Source of the DNA: MVRV01 sp964646755
GTDB lineage: Bacteria; Desulfobacterota; Syntrophia; Syntrophales; Smithellaceae
Length of the DNA stretch: 41,701 nucleotides
Reading direction: 5' to 3'
Assembly (NCBI GenBank): GCA_964646755.1
Contig: CAZYIE010000030.1
Span: forward strand, 1-41,701
A program made the position numbers and the translations under genes. Below the pieces are notes generated by a model, which searched no databases, was not told the origin of the DNA, and worked only from the letters and a program-made list of their open reading frames with translations. This document shows, piece by piece, positions 32,712-41,043 of this stretch (its first letter is position 1; the number at the start of each line of letters is the position of its first letter).

Positions 32712-33022
32712 TGGAAGTCCTGTTTAGCGATGCCTTTATCCGGTCACTTAAAAAACATAGTGCACTTAAAAAGGCAATCCAGAATAAAGTTGACATGATA
32801 GCCAGCAATCCTGTCGGAATGGGCGAACCATTGAAGGGCGCTTTCAGAGGTTATTACAGTTGTCCTGTTAAAAAGAATTTTCTCTTAATTTATCTATATT
32901 GTAAAAGCTGCCGAAAAAAGGGCGACAGCACGATCGTTTTATGTGACGAGTGCATAAATTGCGCTGATGAAACGATTAAATTTGTTGAATTGGGGCCGCA
33001 CGATAAGGCATATGGCAGATAA
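32711..33022 (+). CDS. RelE-like toxin with cysteine-rich insert
   Basis: A 103-residue RelE-superfamily protein with a usual core (VLFSDAFIRSLKKHSALKKAI, GMGEPLKGAFRGYYSCPVKKNFLLIYLY, FVELGPHDKAYG). Between the last strands lies an insert with four cysteines in CxxC-like pairs (CKSCRKKGDSTIVLCDEC), plus a fifth, which could bind zinc. Such cysteine-bearing inserts are seen in some mRNA-interferase relatives. It is coupled to the upstream antitoxin and ends 18 bases before kdsB. Confidence 0.8.
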   Translation: MEVLFSDAFIRSLKKHSALKKAIQNKVDMIASNPVGMGEPLKGAFRGYYSCPVKKNFLLIYLYCKSCRKKGDSTIVLCDECINCADETIKFVELGPHDKAYGR

Positions 33023-33040
33023 CTACCTTGTGGAGTTACG

Positions 33041-33775
33041 ATGAAAAGAGATGTCGTTTGTATAATCCCGTCGCGTTACGAATCGAGCCGTTTTCCGGGG
33101 AAGCCTTTGGCCGACCTTTGCGGCAAACCCATGATTCAGCATGTTTATGAGCGGGTTGCAAAGGCCAAAGCGATTCCTTATGTTGCTGTAGCCACGGATG
33201 ATGAACGTATTTTTGCCGCAGTCCGGAAATTTGGCGGCAAGGCCATTATGACGGCGGCAACTCACCGCTCCGGCACGGATAGAATTGCCGAGGCCGTGGC
33301 GGCGCTAAATCTTGCGCCGGATGCGATTGTTGTCAATATTCAAGGCGACCAGCCGATATTTGAGCCGGTGCAGGTAGATGAGGTGATCGCGCCGCTGCTG
33401 GAAGATCCGGCAATCAATATGTCCACCTTGATTTATAAGATTATTCTGGATGAAGAAATTACGCATCCGCATGCGGTCAAGGTTGCTTTTGACCACGAAG
33501 GCTTTGCCCTGTATTTTTCCCGCTCGACCATCCCTTATGTCCGCAGCCGCACGATGAAAGCCGATTACTACAAGCATCATGGCATTTACGCCTACCGCCT
33601 TGATTTTCTTGATATTTTCACACGACTTCCTGAGGGCACTTTAGAAAAGCTCGAAGCTCTGGAGCAACTTAGGGCATTGGAGTATGGTTACAAAATCAAG
33701 GTAGTCATCACTCCTCACGATTCCGTGGAAGTGGATAATGAGCAGGAATTGGAACGTGTGCGGCAGATTCTGACG
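33041..33775 (+). CDS. kdsB: CMP-Kdo / CMP-Kdo8N cytidylyltransferase KdsB (3-prime end in gap)
   Basis: 245 residues are visible before the N run; the family is about 245-255 long, so only a few residues are missing. Signatures are IPSRYESSRFPGKPLADLCGKPM at the N-terminus, VATDDERI, VVNIQGDQPIFEP and SRSTIPYVRS. The enzyme couples CTP to Kdo for LPS inner-core synthesis. In the Kdo8N pathway the KdsB homologue uses the 8-amino sugar, and the nearby kdnB-kdnA suggests this here. GGAG lies before the ATG. The terminal frame beyond 33775 is unreliable because of the gap. Confidence 0.93.
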
Positions 33776-33785
33776 NNNNNNNNNN
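33776..33785. other. Assembly gap (10 N)
   Basis: Ten unknown bases join the 3-prime ends of two convergent genes, kdsB and proC. Both are almost complete at the join, so the missing DNA may be short, but a run of exactly ten Ns can be a placeholder and the join could be wrong. Confidence 0.95.
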
Positions 33786-34592
33786 GGCCAGTTCACGGGA
33801 GCGCTTTGTTGCCGCCTCCACTGCGGCGATCAGTGTTGCCCGTATTTTCCCTTCTTCCAGCGCTTTGAGACCTGCCGCAGTCGTCCCTGCCGGTGATGTT
33901 ACCATATCTTTTAATTGCGCCGGATGTTTATTTCCCTGAAGACAGAGCATCGCTGAGCCCAGCATAGTTTGGGCAGCCAACTTTAATGCCAAGTCCCGTG
34001 GCAGCCCCATTTGCACACCGGCATCGGAGAGTGCTTCGAGCATAACAAAACAGTAGGCAGGACCGCTGCCGCTTAATCCGGTTACGGCATCCATTAATTT
34101 TTCCTCCACCTCAACCGTAATGCCTACGGCATCAAAGATGGCTCTTGCCATTTTTATGTCCGCAGGCGATGCATCAGTACCTTTGGTCACTGCCGTGGCT
34201 CCCGCCGAGACCAACGCGGGAGTATTGGGCATTACTCTGACGACACGAGCTCCTTTGACTAAATATCCTTCCACAAAAGCTGTAGTAATACCGGCGGCAA
34301 TCGAAATCACGATTTTTGACTTGTTAACAGCCGGGGCAATCTCCTTTAATGTTTGAGCCATGTTTTGTGGTTTTACGGCCAAGATGATAATGCCGGCCTT
34401 CTTTACCGTTTCCTTGTTTGCACCAGATGTTTGCAGTCCCATCTCGGTGCGGATCACTTGCAGGCGGGCCGCATCGATATCTGCAACTGTAATATCTTTT
34501 TGAGAAACAAGTTTCCGGGAGATTAGGCCCTGGGCGATGATGCTTCCCATCTTCCCGCCGCCGATAATTGCGATTTTTTCCCCTTTGAGCAT
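33786..34592 (-). CDS. proC: Pyrroline-5-carboxylate reductase ProC (3-prime end in gap)
   Basis: About 269 residues are visible before the gap, close to the full family length. The NAD(P)-binding IIGGGKMGSIIAQGL, the VRVMPNTPALVSAGATAV segment and the dimerisation signature GLSGSGPAYCFVMLEALSDAGVQMGLPRDLA are clear. It reduces pyrroline-5-carboxylate to proline. AAAGGAG lies upstream of the ATG. It is divergent from the alpha/beta hydrolase gene. Confidence 0.94.
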
Positions 34593-34723
34593 GTGTTGAT
34601 CTCCTTTGATTACGGTCAGTCTCCGATTTTTTGTGAAATAACCCCGGCCTTCCCGACGCTTTCGTTATACGAAAGACATCATTGCTCTGTCAACACAAAT
34701 CAGCTTATTATTATATTCTTCCA

Positions 34724-34751
34724 TTGCATAAAATTATGCTTTTGCTATAGT
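34724..34751 (+). promoter_or_regulatory. Sigma-70-like promoter for the hydrolase-yggT operon
   Basis: TTGCAT (34724-34729) and TATAGT (34746-34751) are spaced 16 bases apart, 23 bases before the start of the hydrolase gene. Confidence 0.5.
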
Positions 34752-34774
34752 AATTTCCAAGGAGTTAATAAATT

Positions 34775-35557
34775 ATGATAAAAAAATTCAGTATCGATAA
34801 TAGCGAAATAGCTTGCTGGATTAATCCCGGCGATTTTGGAGGATATCAACAGAGTCTTGTTTTTCTTCACGGCTCCGGCAGCGACCACACTTGTTGGGTG
34901 CATCAATACTCCAAGCTGCATAAGCAATTTAATGTTGTCGCCGTTGACCTTCCCGGTCACGGTTCATCGTCGGGCGCCGGCGAAAACGATGTTGATCAAT
35001 ACTGTCTCTGGATAAAAAAGCTGCTGGATATTTTGCGGCTCAAAAATCCGGTGCTGATCGGTCATTCGCTGGGTGCGGCCATGGCAATGAAATTTGCTTT
35101 GCGTTACCCGCAGGATATTGCCGGTATTGTTCCGGTCGGCGGCGGCATAAAAATGCCCGTGAACCCAGATCTGCTCGCCGGTCTGAAAATCAATCCCGGG
35201 TTGGCTATCGATCTGATCTGCAAATTTTCTCTGGCCAAAGAAAACAGGCCGGCATTATTTGATCCTTTAAAGGAAAGCATGTCCAAGGCCAATATCGATG
35301 TTCTTTATGGCGATCTCTCTGCATGTGACAAGTTGGATTTAACAAATGATCTAGGTAAAATAAATACGCCTGCGCTCGTACTTTGCGGGATGGAAGACAA
35401 AATGACACCGGCCGATTTCTCCCGTCGGATTGTTGCCGGCATTAATGGCGCAAAATTATGCCTGATTGAAGGCGCCGGGCACATGGTGATGCTGGAAAAA
35501 CCGGTGGAATTTAATAGGGCATTGGGTGAATTTGCCTCTTCAATTTTTAATACTTAG
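34775..35557 (+). CDS. Alpha/beta-hydrolase
   Basis: A 260-residue alpha/beta-hydrolase. It has the oxyanion-hole motif FLHGSGSDH, the GHSLG nucleophile elbow (Ser98), the acid in LCGMEDKMTP (Asp208) and the histidine in EGAGHMVML (His236), so the catalytic triad is complete. No signal peptide is seen. AAGGAG precedes the ATG. It heads a run of closely spaced plus-strand genes (yggT 9 bases later). The substrate (ester, lactone or similar) cannot be read from the sequence. Confidence 0.88.
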   Translation: MIKKFSIDNSEIACWINPGDFGGYQQSLVFLHGSGSDHTCWVHQYSKLHKQFNVVAVDLPGHGSSSGAGENDVDQYCLWIKKLLDILRLKNPVLIGHSLGAAMAMKFALRYPQDIAGIVPVGGGIKMPVNPDLLAGLKINPGLAIDLICKFSLAKENRPALFDPLKESMSKANIDVLYGDLSACDKLDLTNDLGKINTPALVLCGMEDKMTPADFSRRIVAGINGAKLCLIEGAGHMVMLEKPVEFNRALGEFASSIFNT

Positions 35558-35566
35558 GAGTTTTGT

Positions 35567-35863
35567 ATGTTTGTTCTCAGTAATTTTATGATTGCTCTAG
35601 CCAAGGTTATCGAGATTGTCTTGACACTTTATATGTGGATTATCATTTTTCGCGCGTTGATCTCCTGGGTAAATCCTGACCCCTATAATAAAATCGTCGT
35701 CTTGCTTTATCGCGTAACCGAGCCGGTATTGAGTCCGATTCGCCGGAGATTGCCCTGGCGCAATACGGGCATCGATCTTTCTCCCATTATAGTCATGCTG
35801 GTAATCCTCTTCTTGCAGTATTTTTTAGTGGAATCAATAATTGGGCTGGCCCGTAGTTTATAA
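35567..35863 (+). CDS. yggT: YggT-family membrane protein
   Basis: A 98-residue integral membrane protein. Two long hydrophobic stretches (about 5-30 and 65-90) flank the YggT signature (LYMWIIIFRALISWVNPD and YRVTEPVLSPIRRRLP). YggT proteins are associated with proline/YggS and cell-division gene neighbourhoods. A role in osmotic or K+ tolerance has been reported for E. coli, but the mechanism is unsettled. AGGAG precedes the ATG. Confidence 0.9.
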   Translation: MFVLSNFMIALAKVIEIVLTLYMWIIIFRALISWVNPDPYNKIVVLLYRVTEPVLSPIRRRLPWRNTGIDLSPIIVMLVILFLQYFLVESIIGLARSL

Positions 35864-35887
35864 TATCTGCCGGAAAGGTAAACCTCC

Positions 35888-36247
35888 TTGACCACGAAGT
35901 TTTCCGTAAAAGAATCCAAAAACGGCCTGACCTTTGATATTCAAGTAACACCGCGCGCAAAACGTGCCGGTATTGCAGGTTGGCAGGACGAGGCATTGAA
36001 GGTCAAAGTTACCGCTTTGCCGGTGGAAGGTGCGGCCAATGATGCCGTAATCTCGCTTTTAGCCAAAGAGCTCGGACTGAAAAAAGGTCAGATAGGAATA
36101 TTGGCCGGAAAGCAATCTCGCCGGAAAACAATACTCATTAAAGAGATCACCAAGGACGCATTGGAAAAGAAAATAAAAGGTGTTTTAGAGCAGCAAAGTG
36201 CTGCGGCCCTGAAGCTTCCCCCGAATAATCATTTTCTTGAATTATAA
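35888..36247 (+). CDS. DUF167 (YggU-like) protein
   Basis: A 119-residue DUF167 protein with the family core IQVTPRAKRAGIAGWQDEALKVKVTALPVEGAANDAVISLLAKELGL cut here into its parts: VTPRAKR, ALKVKVTA and VEGAAND. The role of the family is not known. It starts at TTG 35888 with AAAGG upstream and follows yggT, a very common pairing. A C-terminal extension beyond about residue 100 is not conserved. Confidence 0.88.
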   Translation: MTTKFSVKESKNGLTFDIQVTPRAKRAGIAGWQDEALKVKVTALPVEGAANDAVISLLAKELGLKKGQIGILAGKQSRRKTILIKEITKDALEKKIKGVLEQQSAAALKLPPNNHFLEL

Positions 36248-36282
36248 TAAGTAGCAACGATAGCTAGAAAAAGCCTAGAATT

Positions 36283-37863
36283 ATGGACCAAGTCAAAAAC
36301 ACTGAGAATTCCAAGGTAGCCAAAGCGGCGGGTATTGTGGGCGCCGCGACTTTAGTCAGCCGGATTACCGGTGTGATCAGGGATATGGTGATCGCCGCTT
36401 TTTTCGGTGCGAGTTGGATGACCGACGCTTTCTGGGTGGCTTTCCGTATTCCCAACATGCTTAGGCGTCTGCTGGGTGAAGGATCGCTGACAGTTTCCTT
36501 TGTTCCGGTTTTTACCGAGTACCTGCAAAAGAAAACAAAAGAGGAAGCCCTGGAGCTGGCCCAAAACGCCTTTACCATCCTCTCCGCCATTCTGGCCGTT
36601 GTTTCGGTGCTGGGCATTCTCCTGTCGCCGTTTATTGTTGGATTGATTGCACCAGGCTTTATTGCCAAACCGGAACAATTTGCACTGGCTGTCTTTTTAA
36701 ACCGCCTGATGTTTCCTTATATCTTCTTTATTGCCCTGGTGGCCTTATGCATGGGTATTTTAAATTCCTTCCGGCATTTTACCGCACCGGCTTTATCTCC
36801 GGTGATGCTCAATATTGCCATGATCGCGGCCGCGCTGCTTTTGTACAATGTCTTTTCCCAACCTATTACGGCGCTGGCGGTGGGTGTCTTGATTGGTGGT
36901 GTGTTGCAACTGGCCATGCAGTGGCCGGCTCTGCGGAAATTCGGCGTCAAATTCAGATTTCGCTTCCATCTGCGGCATCCGGGGATAAAACAAATCGGTT
37001 TACTGATGCTTCCGGCGATTTTAGGAGCGGGAGTGGGCACCATTAATGTTTTTGTGGGAACGATTTTGGCCTCCCTGCTTCCCAGCGGTTCTGTCACATA
37101 CCTTTTTTATGCCGACCGGATCATGGAATTCCCGCTGGGCATTTTTGCTATCGCCATTGGAACGGCAGCGCTGCCGAGCTTTTCTCAACATGTTGCCGCA
37201 GGTCAGATGGAAGAGTTGAAATCCGGCATTTCTTTTTCTTTGCGGCTGATGCTTTTTTTAACTATCCCGGCGATGGTAGCCTTAATGGCCCTGAACTTAC
37301 CGATTATCTCGGTACTGTTTCAGCGAGGGGCTTTTGATTCACAGGCCACGATTTATACCGGCCAGGCCTTGTTTTGTTATTCACTGGGTCTTTGGGCGTT
37401 TGCGATGCTCCGCGTTTTTGTTTCCGCCTTTTATTCGCTTCATGATTCCAAATGGCCGATGAAAGCAGCCATTATCACATTGATTGTCAATGTGCTGGCC
37501 AGTCTGGCCTTGATGTATCCTTTGAAGCACAATGGTATTGCCCTGGCCGGTTCCCTCTCCGCCGCCGTCAACGTTTTGATTCTGGCGGTTGTTTTGAAAA
37601 AGAAAATTGGAACCTATTTTGACCGTGCCTTTTACATATCGATTTTAAAAATTGTCTTATCTTCTTTTGTGATGCTGGCAGCCATCAGGTTGATTGAGTA
37701 CTTCATGCCTTGGGACACTGACGCCGGCTTTAAAACAAGGCTGCTTTATTTGACCTGTACTGTTGTTGCAGGAGCCGCCACATTCTTCATCAGTGCCTAT
37801 ATGCTGAAAAGTCCGGAAATACATAGCATTGTCGGACGAATAAAAGGGAAAATTAATCGTTAA
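36283..37863 (+). CDS. murJ: Lipid II flippase MurJ
   Basis: A 526-residue polytopic membrane protein of the MviN/MurJ family, with about 14 predicted spans. Typical stretches are the N-terminal GIVGAATLVSRITGVIRD, FRIPNMLRRLLGEGSLTVSFVPVF, FPLGIFAIAIGTAALPSFS-type segment and the ISVLFQRGAFD loop. It moves lipid II across the inner membrane for peptidoglycan synthesis. The ribosome-binding site before the ATG is weak. It follows the DUF167 gene and precedes serS. Confidence 0.95.
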   Translation: MDQVKNTENSKVAKAAGIVGAATLVSRITGVIRDMVIAAFFGASWMTDAFWVAFRIPNMLRRLLGEGSLTVSFVPVFTEYLQKKTKEEALELAQNAFTILSAILAVVSVLGILLSPFIVGLIAPGFIAKPEQFALAVFLNRLMFPYIFFIALVALCMGILNSFRHFTAPALSPVMLNIAMIAAALLLYNVFSQPITALAVGVLIGGVLQLAMQWPALRKFGVKFRFRFHLRHPGIKQIGLLMLPAILGAGVGTINVFVGTILASLLPSGSVTYLFYADRIMEFPLGIFAIAIGTAALPSFSQHVAAGQMEELKSGISFSLRLMLFLTIPAMVALMALNLPIISVLFQRGAFDSQATIYTGQALFCYSLGLWAFAMLRVFVSAFYSLHDSKWPMKAAIITLIVNVLASLALMYPLKHNGIALAGSLSAAVNVLILAVVLKKKIGTYFDRAFYISILKIVLSSFVMLAAIRLIEYFMPWDTDAGFKTRLLYLTCTVVAGAATFFISAYMLKSPEIHSIVGRIKGKINR

Positions 37864-37966
37864 GGGCAGCGTGATGAGGACAAAGATATTGACTTCAGTG
37901 GCTCAAAGTGATAGTTCACCTCGTTCTTATAGATTAAATATTGAGATAAGTTTCTGGTGCTAAATC

Positions 37967-39241
37967 ATGCTGGATATTAAATATTTAAGGCAAAATATTG
38001 AATTCGTCCGTGAAAAGATGACTCAAAGAGGTCAATCTATTGATTTTGACCGTTTTGCCTCTCTCGATATTGAGCGAAGAGATATATTGATGGAAGTCGA
38101 AACATTGCGCAGCGAGCGCAATAATGTTTCCAAAGAAATCGGCAACCTCAAGAAACAGAAAGCAGATGCTTCTTCCCTGATTGCTCAAATGAGTGATGTT
38201 TCCGCTAAAATTAAGGACTTGGACGACCGTCTGCGGGTTACCGAAGAAGAACTCAACGCCTTTGTCCTGACCGTGCCGAACCTTCAGCACGAATCCGTAG
38301 TAATGGGCCGGGGGTCGGAAGATAATCCCGTTGTCCGCACCTGGGGTGAAAAACCATCCTTTGGATTTACACCGAAAGAGCACTGGGAAATAGGCGAGAA
38401 CTTAAATATTCTGGATTTTGCCCGTGGTGCGAAAATCGCCGGGGCCCGCTTCACTTTATATCGGGGCCTGGGCGCGGCCCTCGAACGGGCATTGATTAAT
38501 TTCATGCTCGATTTACACACGGGGGAACACGGTTATACGGAAGTTCTAACGCCGTTTATGGCGAACCGCGAAAGTATGACCGGCACTGGACAGCTTCCCA
38601 AATTTGCCGAGGATCTTTTTAAAATTGAAGGAATGGAATATTACCTGATTCCCACGGCGGAAGTTCCGGTCACCAACATCTTCCGCGACGAAATACTGGA
38701 GGAAAAGAAACTGCCCGTTTACCATGTGGCTTATTCTCCCTGTTTTCGCTCCGAGGCCGGCTCTTATGGCAAGGATACACGCGGTTTAATCCGCCAGCAT
38801 CAGTTCAATAAGGTGGAAATGGTCAAGTTTACAACGCCGGAAACATCTTACGACGAACTGGAAAAACTGACCGCTAATGCGGAAGAAATCCTGAAAAGGT
38901 TAGGTATTCCTTACCGGACGGTTAGCCTTTGTACGGCGGATTTAGGTTTTTCATCGGCCAAGACTTATGATGTAGAAGCCTGGATGCCGGGGCAAAACGC
39001 CTATCGCGAAATATCTTCTTGCAGTAATTTTGACGATTTTCAGGCGAGGCGTGCGTCGATCCGTTTCCGCCGCGAAGAGAGCGGCAAAGTGGAATTTGTG
39101 CACACATTAAATGGTTCAGGCCTGGCTGTGGGTAGAACTGTTGTCGCAATTTTGGAAAATTATCAGCAGGCGGACGGTTCCGTTTTGATTCCTCAGGTAT
39201 TGCAACCATATTTAAGAGGTGTTGAGCGAATTACACTGTAA
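37967..39241 (+). CDS. serS: Seryl-tRNA synthetase
   Basis: A 424-residue class II seryl-tRNA synthetase. The N-terminal coiled-coil arm (about 30-110), which reads the long variable arm of tRNA-Ser, is followed by the catalytic core with motif 2 (CFRSEAGSYGKDTRGLIRQH) and motif 3 (GLAVGRTVVAILENYQ). It charges tRNA-Ser with serine, and two tRNA-Ser genes lie a few hundred bases downstream on the same strand. No strong Shine-Dalgarno is seen before the ATG. Confidence 0.97.
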   Translation: MLDIKYLRQNIEFVREKMTQRGQSIDFDRFASLDIERRDILMEVETLRSERNNVSKEIGNLKKQKADASSLIAQMSDVSAKIKDLDDRLRVTEEELNAFVLTVPNLQHESVVMGRGSEDNPVVRTWGEKPSFGFTPKEHWEIGENLNILDFARGAKIAGARFTLYRGLGAALERALINFMLDLHTGEHGYTEVLTPFMANRESMTGTGQLPKFAEDLFKIEGMEYYLIPTAEVPVTNIFRDEILEEKKLPVYHVAYSPCFRSEAGSYGKDTRGLIRQHQFNKVEMVKFTTPETSYDELEKLTANAEEILKRLGIPYRTVSLCTADLGFSSAKTYDVEAWMPGQNAYREISSCSNFDDFQARRASIRFRREESGKVEFVHTLNGSGLAVGRTVVAILENYQQADGSVLIPQVLQPYLRGVERITL

Positions 39242-39324
39242 TTGTCACGCGTGACCTTTAGGTTATTCCGGAACGCACTCAGCTTTACTGATGTGTCTAG
39301 AACCATGATGTTAATTTATATATT

Positions 39325-39405
39325 TGTCATTCTGAACGAAGTGAAGAATCTAAAGAAACAAATTGTTAAGGTAAGAGATTTTTCGGCTTACACCTCAAAA
39401 TGACA
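39325..39405. repeat. MITE-like repeat with TGTCATT/AATGACA ends
   Basis: An 81-bp non-coding unit with terminal TGTCATT (39325-39331) and AATGACA (39399-39405). The interior holds CTGAACGAAGTGAAGAATCT and a partly complementary AGAGATTTTTC. It shares its ends with the repeat at 31516-31621 and resembles the well-known CATTCTGAACGAAGTGAAG dispersed repeat of many genomes. Confidence 0.6.
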
Positions 39406-39459
39406 TCTGATTGCTGAGCGAAGAAAGGCAATGAATTAGAAGGTACATTTAAATAATAT

Positions 39460-39545
39460 GGAGGGATGGCCGAGTGGTCGATGGCGGCGGTCTTGAAAAC
39501 CGTTGGGTGAAAGCCTCGCGGGTTCGAATCCTGCTCCCTCCGCCA
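39460..39545 (+). tRNA. tRNA-Ser (UGA)
   Basis: The 7-bp acceptor GGAGGGA/TCCCTCC, G discriminator, encoded CCA, long variable arm and GGTTCGAATCC T-arm are clear. The anticodon loop CTTGAAA gives TGA. The length is 86 bases with CCA. Confidence 0.95.
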
Positions 39546-39578
39546 AAAAGTAAAGCGGTTTGATCAGGGTTTAATCGT

Positions 39579-39640
39579 GGGTTCGTCCGGCATACGCCGG
39601 ACGCCCGGCGCATGCCGGGCGAATCCTGCTCCCTCCGCCA
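39579..39640 (+). repeat. Duplicated tRNA-Ser 3-prime end split by a double-hairpin insertion
   Basis: GGGTTCG (39579-39585) and GAATCCTGCTCCCTCCGCCA (39621-39640) repeat the T-arm and acceptor end of the tRNA-Ser(UGA) 35 bases upstream. Between them lie two perfect hairpins: TCCGGC-ATAC-GCCGGA (39586-39601) and CGCCCGGC-GCAT-GCCGGGCG (39602-39621). The insertion interrupts the T-loop, with a CG at each boundary that may be a target duplication. A duplicated tRNA end is what site-specific integration leaves behind; the hairpins look like a later palindromic-repeat insertion. Confidence 0.8.
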
Positions 39641-39740
39641 AAAATTTCAGGACATTTGTGAAAAGAACATAATGACCTTGCTTTAATAATGACGAACTTA
39701 AAAAAAGTTTTTCATAATGAAAAATTAGCGAACCAAAACC

Positions 39741-39835
39741 GGAGAGATGGCTGAGTGGCCGAAAGCGATCGCCTGCTAAGCGATTGTACGCCCCTAAAAG
39801 GTGTACCGCGGGTTCAAATCCCGCTCTCTCCGCCA
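39741..39835 (+). tRNA. tRNA-Ser (GCU)
   Basis: Acceptor GGAGAGA/TCTCTCC, encoded CCA, a long variable arm (TACGCCCCTAAAAGGTGTA) and T-arm GGGTTCAAATCCC. The anticodon loop CTGCTAA gives GCT. It is 95 bases with CCA, typical for class II tRNA-Ser. Confidence 0.95.
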
Positions 39836-40185
39836 GTTTTATTCGTAAATTTCGATTTTTATCGAATTAAATTCTTTAACCTGTCTTTAACTTCCTTTAA
39901 CCTTCCGAATTTAGTATCCCATAATGGATTTTGAATACCAGTTAGAAAAGTTCTGAAAGAGAGGCTCAAGCATTTTTCAATGGTATGCACTGTTTCAAGT
40001 GGTACTCATCAAGTCCCGTTGTTTTACACTGGACCAATTTCCCATAAAAAACCCAATTTGGCTTTTGGTCCTTATTATCGTGAAATCCCAAATACTGTTT
40101 TTAAAGGATTTATTACTTTTCTTTCTGCGCCAAACAGTTTAGTATTTCATGCAGAATTTGGGAAAAGCCAACCAAGGCATATTAA
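39836..40185. other. Intergenic region without a recognised gene
   Basis: About 350 bases between tRNA-Ser(GCU) and the next gene. A small hairpin TTCGAT-TTTT-ATCGAA (39851-39866) is the only clear structure. A 70-codon frame at 39980-40192 has no ribosome-binding site and no protein-like pattern, so I do not call it. Confidence 0.5.
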
Positions 40186-41043
40186 ATGTTAGATGTGGAG
40201 ATGATCAACAAACAGCGCGCTTATACAAATCTTATGAAACTCTTGTGCAACGTCATCGAAGCTTCCAAAGGTACTGTTGCCGGGAGTGATGACAGGATCC
40301 TAGATGCCGAAGGTCTTGCACTCAAGTTTGTTGGGCATGCAAGCGCTGCATATTACCTCTACAGGGGGATAGCTTTGCCAGAGATAGGAGCCAACTTCGT
40401 CGATCCATCTTCGGTAAACGTCCTTGGTCGGGCAGCCCTAGAGACATTCCTGGTATTTCACCATGTCTTTGTCGCTTCAGCTTCTGAAGAAGAAAGGGAC
40501 TTCAGATATATGTCTTGGTTGCTCGCTGGTTCTCTTGAGCGACAGACTCTCCCGATTCAGTCGCCTCAAGGGAAAGAAATGCTTTCAACCGAAGCTCAGC
40601 TAATTCCTTCATTACAGGCTAATTTGCGAGACAACTCGTGTTTCAAGGCTCTCAGGCCTGGCCAGCAGAAAGACGTACTCGAAAAGGGAAAGTGGAGACC
40701 TCCATGGACTAAATTGGGCCTGGCTGCAGGACTGAGTAGTACCCATGCAGAGGCATTCTACAGTTACCTATGTGAGCACGCGCATGCCGGCAATCTTGGT
40801 ATTATCCAGATAAGAAATGCACATAATCTGCAGGATCAACGAGCGCTCTGTAATGCTACGATTGGGTTACTCATCATATCAATTGCGAATATGGTCAAAG
40901 CTTATTGCGAAGTGTTCCCAAATTCTCAGGCATTCCTTCAGCAAGATCAGGATGGGACAGCCTTGGCAAGAATGTGGATAGAGATAGGTGCAACTCCAAT
41001 TGACAATATCCCCATAGACTGGAGGCAAGAAGGGAGTGGCTAA
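40186..41043 (+). CDS. Hypothetical accessory protein
   Basis: A 285-residue mainly helical protein with composition and GC content unlike its AT-rich surroundings. An alternative start is ATG 40201. Recognisable-looking stretches are NVLGRAALETFLVFHHVFV (about 79-97), DFRYMSWLLAGSLERQ and the histidine-rich YLCEHAHAGNLGIIQI (about 193-208). The pattern loosely recalls DUF5677-like helical proteins, but I would not assign it. The gene lies downstream of two tRNA genes, and its stop codon falls inside an attC-like hairpin, so it may be a mobile cassette or island gene. The function is unknown. Confidence 0.65.
   Translation: MLDVEMINKQRAYTNLMKLLCNVIEASKGTVAGSDDRILDAEGLALKFVGHASAAYYLYRGIALPEIGANFVDPSSVNVLGRAALETFLVFHHVFVASASEEERDFRYMSWLLAGSLERQTLPIQSPQGKEMLSTEAQLIPSLQANLRDNSCFKALRPGQQKDVLEKGKWRPPWTKLGLAAGLSSTHAEAFYSYLCEHAHAGNLGIIQIRNAHNLQDQRALCNATIGLLIISIANMVKAYCEVFPNSQAFLQQDQDGTALARMWIEIGATPIDNIPIDWRQEGSG

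Noticed and set aside
39244..39255. GTCACGCGTGAC palindrome after serS as a terminator
   Set aside because: It has no loop of useful size and no T-run; it may be a chance palindrome.
39541..39640. A third tRNA gene after tRNA-Ser(UGA)
   Set aside because: Only the 3-prime T-arm and acceptor strand are repeated; D-arm and anticodon arm are absent.
39980..40192. 70-codon plus-strand frame
   Set aside because: No ribosome-binding site, no protein-like pattern, and it overlaps the next gene's start.
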